Part shown: positions 15,706 to 19,703 of the stretch, piece by piece
Numbering within the stretch: position 1 is the stretch's first letter
Layout of the letters: each line of letters begins with the position of its first letter
Assembly: GCA_002428445.1 (NCBI GenBank)
Contig: DIWJ01000028.1
Location: forward strand, 1 to 19,703
Direction of reading: 5' to 3'
DNA length: 19,703 nucleotides
Source: Syntrophaceae bacterium UBA6109
Lineage (GTDB): Bacteria > Desulfobacterota > Syntrophia > Syntrophales > UBA6109
Position numbers and translations under genes: made by a program
Notes under the pieces: model-generated
Databases searched by the model: none
The model's input: only the letters and a program-made list of their open reading frames with translations
Told to the model about the DNA's origin: nothing

Positions 15706-17271
15706 TTGTTATATAACCTAATAATAATTTTGGCAATTGCGGTAGTCGCTGCGATAGGCGTCTTTGCAGGTTTTGTCCTGAGCAGCCGCTTGGCGAAGAA
15801 GAAGATGGAGTCGTCGGAAAGCTTATCGGCGAGAATTGTCAGCGAGGCGAAGAAGGAAGCGGAAACGATCAAGAAGGAAGCAGTGATTCAGGTAAAAGAG
15901 AATCTGCTGAAGTTGAAGGCTGAATTCGAAAAGGAAAGCAAGGACCGGAAGAGCGAATTCGAGAGTTTGGAACGGAGGCTTCGTACAAAGGAAGAAAATC
16001 TGGAGCGAAAACAGGATTCGCTGGGACAGAGGGAAGCAGCGATCGAAAATCGTGAGAAAGGCCTGGGCAGCAAGGAATCGCAACTCCACGAAAAACATGA
16101 CAGACTCAACAGAATGATGGAGGAACAGAGGGAAAAGCTTGAGAAGATAGCGGGAGTTTCATCTGAGGAAGCGAAGAATCTGCTGATCCAATCCATGGAG
16201 AGCGCAGCCAAGGCAGATGCGGCCGGCATGATTCGGAAAATTGAGGATGAAGCCAAGAGAACGGCTGACAAATCCGCCAAGGAGATCATTGCCTATGCGG
16301 TGCAGCGATATTCCGGGGAGTTTGTCGCTGAAAATACGGTTTCGGTTGTGAATCTGCCCAGCGACGAAATGAAAGGCCGCATTATCGGCCGCGAAGGAAG
16401 AAACATTCGGGCAATCGAGGCGGCCACGGGAATTGACCTCATCGTCGATGACACGCCGGAAGCCGTCGTGTTGTCCAGTTTTGATCCTGTCCGTCGAGAG
16501 GTGGCGAGAATATCCCTCGAGCGATTGATTACCGACGGGCGGATCCATCCGGGGAGAATTGAAGAAGTCGTCAAAAAGGTCAGAACGGAGGTTGAGCAGA
16601 TCATCCGCGAGACCGGAGAACGTACGTCTTTTGATGTCGGCGTACATGATCTGCATTCGGAATTGATCAGTCTGCTTGGAAGTCTGCGGTTCCGAACGAG
16701 CTTTTCTCAAAACGTGCTTCAGCACTCTATTGAAGTGGCCCACTTGACGGGAATGATGGCATCCGAGCTGAAGCTGAATATCAAGGAGGCCAAGCGGGCC
16801 GGTTTGTTGCACGATATCGGCAAAGCGCTGGACCATAAGGTTGAGGGAACCCATGCCGCCATCGGAGCTGAGTACGCGCGGAAGTTCGGCGAGAATGCGC
16901 GCATTGTGCAGGCGATAGCAACTCACCATGACGATGGCAGAACCAATACGCTGCTCGGAGTACTTGTGCAGGCGGCGGATACGCTTTCGGCTGCGAGACC
17001 CGGTGCACGCCGGGAGATGCTTGAAACCTATGTCAAACGCCTGGAGGAACTTGAGAATATCGCCAACTCCTTCAGCGGTGTGGATCGTTGCTTCGCGATT
17101 CAGGCGGGGAGAGAAATCCGGATCCTTGTTGAGAATGAGAAGATTTCAGACAACGATGCCGTGATGCTGTGTAAGGACGTTGTGAAGAAGATCGAGTCGG
17201 AGCTCACGTATCCCGGCCAGATCAAGGTCACCGTGATCCGCGAAACCCGCGTGTCAGATTTTGCAAAGTAG
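15706..17271 (+). CDS. rny: Ribonuclease Y
   Basis: RNase Y is a membrane-anchored endoribonuclease that initiates mRNA decay and processing. The 521-residue protein has all family parts. An N-terminal transmembrane helix spans about residues 3-26. A long charged coiled coil follows (about 28-200, mostly Glu/Lys/Arg). A KH RNA-binding domain with [15 protein letters not shown] lies near 224. An HD metal-dependent phosphodiesterase domain follows, with HSIEVAHL and the HD pair His369/Asp370 in [11 protein letters not shown]. The C-terminus has [13 protein letters not shown]. Length is typical. The TTG start has a strong AGGAGGTG. The ymdB-type gene follows after 9 bp, a gene pairing conserved in many bacteria. 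Confidence 0.97.
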   Translation: MLYNLIIILAIAVVAAIGVFAGFVLSSRLAKKKMESSESLSARIVSEAKKEAETIKKEAVIQVKENLLKLKAEFEKESKDRKSEFESLERRLRTKEENLERKQDSLGQREAAIENREKGLGSKESQLHEKHDRLNRMMEEQREKLEKIAGVSSEEAKNLLIQSMESAAKADAAGMIRKIEDEAKRTADKSAKEIIAYAVQRYSGEFVAENTVSVVNLPSDEMKGRIIGREGRNIRAIEAATGIDLIVDDTPEAVVLSSFDPVRREVARISLERLITDGRIHPGRIEEVVKKVRTEVEQIIRETGERTSFDVGVHDLHSELISLLGSLRFRTSFSQNVLQHSIEVAHLTGMMASELKLNIKEAKRAGLLHDIGKALDHKVEGTHAAIGAEYARKFGENARIVQAIATHHDDGRTNTLLGVLVQAADTLSAARPGARREMLETYVKRLEELENIANSFSGVDRCFAIQAGREIRILVENEKISDNDAVMLCKDVVKKIESELTYPGQIKVTVIRETRVSDFAK

Positions 17272-17280
17272 AGCTCGCTC

Positions 17281-18069
17281 ATGAAGATTTTTTTTATAGG
17301 AGATATCATCGGCAAGCCGGGGCGGATGGCTGTCAGAGAGTTGCTCCCGCCCTTGGTGGCTCGGTGGGGTGTTGATCTTGTTATCGCGAATTGTGAGAAC
17401 GCCGCGGCCGGTTTTGGCCTCACTCAGGAAGTTGTGGATGAGCTGTACCTGACGGGGATCCATGTCTTGACGACGGGCAACCATGTCTGGGACAAGAAAG
17501 AAGTGCTGGATTTTATCGAGGACTACGAAACACTGCTCCGTCCGGCGAACTATCCTCCCGGCGTGCCGGGTCATGGCAGCGTCTTACTGCCGACGGCATC
17601 CGGAAAGTATGTGGCGGTTCTCAATCTCCAGGGGAGGATTTTCATGAACCCCTTGGATTGTCCCTTCCGAACGGCAGAGAGCGAGATTAAGAAACTGTTG
17701 CAGAAAACAAGGGTTGTCATCGTCGATTTCCATGCGGAGGCAACCTCAGAGAAGATATCCATGGGATGGTTTCTCGATGGTCAGGCGAGCGCAGTTCTGG
17801 GCACGCATACTCACGTCCAAACGGCGGATGAGCGCATTCTGCCGAATGGAACGGCCTACCTGACGGATGCGGGGATGACAGGTTCGATGGATTCGGTGAT
17901 CGGCGTAAAGAAAGAAGCCGTCTTGGAGCGTTTTCTATTGCAGATGCCCAACAAGTTTGAAGTCGCAAAAGGGAATGTGCGGCTGCAGGGTGTGCTCCTG
18001 GAGATTGACGAGGTAGACGGGAGAGCCCGCCATATCGAGCGTGTTAACTGCGCATTGGCTTCCCAGTAG
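17281..18069 (+). CDS. ymdB: YmdB-family metallophosphoesterase (TIGR00282)
   Basis: This 262-residue cytoplasmic protein is full length for the family, whose B. subtilis member YmdB hydrolyses 2',3'-cyclic nucleotides and affects biofilm and motility. The dimetal ligands are in the expected places: Asp8 (FIGDIIG), Glu39-Asn40 (NCENAA), Asn67 (TTGNHVWD), His151 (VDFHAE), and His176/His178 (GTHTHVQT). It starts 9 bp after rny and precedes tyrS by about 30 bp, so co-transcription is likely. The link to RNase Y suggests handling of RNA-decay products, but the true substrate in this organism is not known. Confidence 0.93.
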   Translation: MKIFFIGDIIGKPGRMAVRELLPPLVARWGVDLVIANCENAAAGFGLTQEVVDELYLTGIHVLTTGNHVWDKKEVLDFIEDYETLLRPANYPPGVPGHGSVLLPTASGKYVAVLNLQGRIFMNPLDCPFRTAESEIKKLLQKTRVVIVDFHAEATSEKISMGWFLDGQASAVLGTHTHVQTADERILPNGTAYLTDAGMTGSMDSVIGVKKEAVLERFLLQMPNKFEVAKGNVRLQGVLLEIDEVDGRARHIERVNCALASQ

Positions 18070-18084
18070 TGATAATTCTTCTGT

Positions 18085-18090
18085 AGGAGG
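18085..18090 (+). promoter_or_regulatory. Ribosome binding site deciding the tyrS start
   Basis: AGGAGG is 9 nt from GTG 18100 but only 3 nt from TTG 18094, so GTG 18100 is favoured. Confidence 0.6.
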
Positions 18091-18099
18091 GGCTTGAAC

Positions 18100-19380
18100 G
18101 TGCAGAACGTTTGGGATGTCTTGTCAGAGCGCGGCTTCGTAGAGCAGACCAGTGACGAAGCGCAGATCAGCCGGCAATTGGCGAGTGGCCCGGTCACCTG
18201 CTATATCGGTTTTGATCCCACGGCCTCCAGCCTTCATGTCGGCAGCCTGGTGCCGATCATGGCTTTGGCTCATATGCAGAGGCATGGCCATAGACCGATC
18301 GTTCTGATCGGAGGGGGGACGGCATTGATCGGCGACCCGTCGGGGAAAACCGAGATGCGTCAGATCCTTTCAAGAGAACGCATCGATCAAAATGCGGATT
18401 GCCTGCGTCGACAGTTTGAAAAATACCTGACCATCGGCGGGACGGGGGCCCAGATGCTGAACAACGCAGACTGGCTGACCCAGCTCAACTACATCTCGTT
18501 TCTGCGGGATATCGGGTATTACTTCAGTGTGAACAAAATGCTGTCGGCGGAGAGCTACCGCATGCGTCTGGAGCGGGGGTTGAATTTCATTGAGTTCAAT
18601 TACATGCTTCTTCAAGCCTACGACTTTCTGCATCTGTTCCAACACAACAATTGCGTTCTTCAAATGGGTGGTAACGATCAATGGGGGAACATGCTTGCCG
18701 GCGTGGATCTGATCCGCCGGATTGAGGGGAAGACAGCCTACTGCTTGACCTTTCCCCTGATTACGACTGCCTCCGGTGGAAAGATGGGCAAGACCGAGAA
18801 GGGAACGGTCTGGCTCGACGGAGAGCTCACGACGCCCTACGAGTATTTCCAGTATTGGATCAACACGGAAGATGGCGATGTCCAGAGATTCTTGTCTTTT
18901 TTCACATTCTTGCCGATGGAGGAAATTCGCGGCATACACGAATTGAAGGATGCAAGGCTGAACATGGCCAAGGCCGTCCTGGCCTTTGAGGCGACAAGAA
19001 TTACACATGGGCCGGACGCTGCCATATCAGCCTGGAAGGCGTCGGTGGCGGCTTTTGGCTTGAGGCCCGTCGAAGTGGGGATTCTTCCTGCCAGCTCCAT
19101 CCCAAGGGGGGCAATGGAGGAGGACAATTCGGCGATTACGCGGGTAGCTGTTCCGCGGGAGCGCATTGAGCAAGGCATTCCTGCATTCGAGTTGTTTGCA
19201 GATATTCATTTGTGCTCTTCACGGGGAGAAGCCAGGCGTCTGATCAGTCAGGGAGGGGCCTACATTAATGATGAACCCGTATCCGCTTTTGATCAGGAGA
19301 TCAACTTGCGATTCTTAAAGGATGGTGTGATTCACCTAAGGAAGGGAAAGAAGAGACATTTTATCGTTGTTGTAAAATAA
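18100..19380 (+). CDS. tyrS: Tyrosyl-tRNA synthetase
   Basis: This class I synthetase charges tRNA-Tyr. From GTG at 18100 it has 426 residues, a usual bacterial length; an in-frame TTG at 18094 would add two residues. The Rossmann domain shows YIGFDPTASSLHVGSLVP with the HIGH-type HVGS (about 46-49). Further motifs are NYMLLQAYDFLHL and LQMGGNDQWGN for tyrosine binding. The KMSKS-type loop is KMGKTEKGTVWLD (about 228). The C-terminal S4-like RNA-binding domain shows SRGEARRLISQGGAYINDEPV. It is the last protein gene before the rRNA operon, and no terminator is visible between them. Confidence 0.97.
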   Translation: MQNVWDVLSERGFVEQTSDEAQISRQLASGPVTCYIGFDPTASSLHVGSLVPIMALAHMQRHGHRPIVLIGGGTALIGDPSGKTEMRQILSRERIDQNADCLRRQFEKYLTIGGTGAQMLNNADWLTQLNYISFLRDIGYYFSVNKMLSAESYRMRLERGLNFIEFNYMLLQAYDFLHLFQHNNCVLQMGGNDQWGNMLAGVDLIRRIEGKTAYCLTFPLITTASGGKMGKTEKGTVWLDGELTTPYEYFQYWINTEDGDVQRFLSFFTFLPMEEIRGIHELKDARLNMAKAVLAFEATRITHGPDAAISAWKASVAAFGLRPVEVGILPASSIPRGAMEEDNSAITRVAVPRERIEQGIPAFELFADIHLCSSRGEARRLISQGGAYINDEPVSAFDQEINLRFLKDGVIHLRKGKKRHFIVVVK

Positions 19381-19392
19381 TTAAATTTCTTC

Positions 19393-19421
19393 TTGACAGG
19401 GAGAAAAAGAAAGGGTAGAAG
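19393..19421 (+). promoter_or_regulatory. rRNA operon promoter P1
   Basis: TTGACA (19393-19398), a 17-nt spacer and TAGAAG (19416-19421). The -35 begins 12 nt after the tyrS stop. Confidence 0.62.
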
Positions 19422-19465
19422 CTCCTCCTGTTCTTAGAAAACCAAGCAGTAACTCAATTTGGTGC

Positions 19466-19495
19466 TTGACATACCGATAGAAATTAATGTAGAAA
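19466..19495 (+). promoter_or_regulatory. rRNA operon promoter P2
   Basis: TTGACA (19466-19471), an 18-nt spacer and TAGAAA (19490-19495), 73 bp after P1 and with the same TAGAA core in the -10. Tandem promoters are usual for rRNA operons. Confidence 0.65.
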
Positions 19496-19508
19496 GAAAT
19501 TTCTTTCT
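19491..19508. repeat. Perfect 18-bp palindrome overlapping P2
   Basis: AGAAAGAAA is followed directly by its reverse complement TTTCTTTCT. It covers most of the P2 -10 element and the expected transcription start near 19502. It could be an operator or part of the promoter's discriminator region; AT-rich purine/pyrimidine composition makes a chance origin possible. Confidence 0.55.
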
Positions 19509-19515
19509 GCGAAGC

Positions 19516-19563
19516 ACCTTCCTTCGGCCTGCTGGTTCGGAAGCTCTTTTTAAGAAGGAAGGT
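19516..19563 (+). other. Leader stem enclosing a boxA-like sequence
   Basis: ACCTTCCTTC (19516-19525) and GAAGGAAGGT (19554-19563) are perfectly complementary over 10 bp. The 28-nt loop holds GCTCTTTTTAA, which resembles boxA. CTTCC (19518-19522) can pair instead with GGAAG (19539-19543), so two exclusive folds are possible. Confidence 0.5.
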
Positions 19564-19592
19564 TTTGCGTTCTACCGGTTTGCTTCAAAGAA

Positions 19593-19612
19593 GTTCTTTG
19601 GAAATTGAATAG
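19593..19612 (+). promoter_or_regulatory. boxA-like antitermination element in the rRNA leader
   Basis: GTTCTTTGGAAATTGAATAG resembles the GTTCTTTGAAAA..TGAATA sequence commonly found in rRNA leaders, where Nus factors bind to prevent premature termination. The location about 70-90 nt before the 16S start fits. Confidence 0.6.
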
Positions 19613-19643
19613 TGGGAAATAATGAGTTTGTGGGTCCTTTTTT

Positions 19644-19687
19644 CCAGCTGAAAAGGAGAGCAATCTCCTCGAAAGTTTTTCAACTGG
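19644..19687 (+). other. Stem-loop at the 16S rRNA 5' end
   Basis: CCAG-TGAAAA (19644-19654) pairs with TTTTCA-CTGG (19677-19687) with one mismatch, and an inner GGAGA/TCTCC hairpin with a GCAA tetraloop sits at 19655-19668. The 3' strand includes the first bases of 16S, so the stem may help folding or processing of the precursor. Confidence 0.5.
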
Positions 19688-19703
19688 AGAGTTTGATCCT
19701 GGC
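19681..19703 (+). rRNA. rrs: 16S ribosomal RNA, 5' end only (cut by window edge)
   Basis: GAGAGTTTGATCCTGGC is the universal 5' part of bacterial 16S rRNA. Aligning AGAGTTTGATC with the E. coli numbering puts base 1 near 19681. Only about 23 bases are in the window. Confidence 0.93.

Noticed and set aside
16159..16929. 256-residue minus-strand frame opposite rny
   Set aside because: Lies wholly antisense to a clear RNase Y gene, has no recognisable domain and no ribosome site; a by-product of codon composition.

Overview
This window looks like an ordinary chromosomal segment of a Gram-negative bacterium of the deltaproteobacterial type (Desulfobacterota, perhaps near Syntrophus; an inference from gene order and protein character, not from a search). 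It has outer-membrane-type proteins, a ZapB/ZapA pair next to a 6S-like RNA, RNase Y with a YmdB-type phosphodiesterase, and TyrRS followed directly by an rRNA operon. No phage, insertion sequence, CRISPR array or tRNA gene was seen.

Region 1 (10-8365, minus strand) is the accessory part. A clear sigma70-like promoter (8337-8365) precedes a two-gene unit: a secreted TPR protein with a C-terminal outer-membrane beta-barrel, then a 2200-residue secreted protein. The large protein has a signal peptide, an N-terminal FecR domain, a charged/Gln/Pro linker, and about 1800 residues of degenerate modules with a period of roughly 320 residues. The natural hypothesis is that the barrel protein exports or anchors the giant repeat protein. 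This is the most novel-looking element of the window.

Region 2 (8455-12565, minus strand) is a tight operon, purD-purH-purE-tsaC: three steps of IMP synthesis followed by the t6A tRNA-modification enzyme. The PurD looks more like the archaeal form than the E. coli form.

Region 3 (12841-14627, plus strand), divergent from purD, holds a single-domain GlmU-like uridylyltransferase whose stop overlaps the start of dusB (ATGA).

Region 4 (14632-19380, plus strand) starts from a near-consensus promoter and contains zapB, zapA, a 6S RNA candidate, rny, a ymdB-type gene and tyrS. These link cell division, global transcription control, mRNA decay and tRNA charging.

Region 5 (19381-19703) is the promoter and leader region of an rRNA operon, with two tandem promoters, an 18-bp perfect palindrome over the second one, a boxA-like element and a 5' processing stem. 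The window is cut 23 bases into the 16S rRNA.
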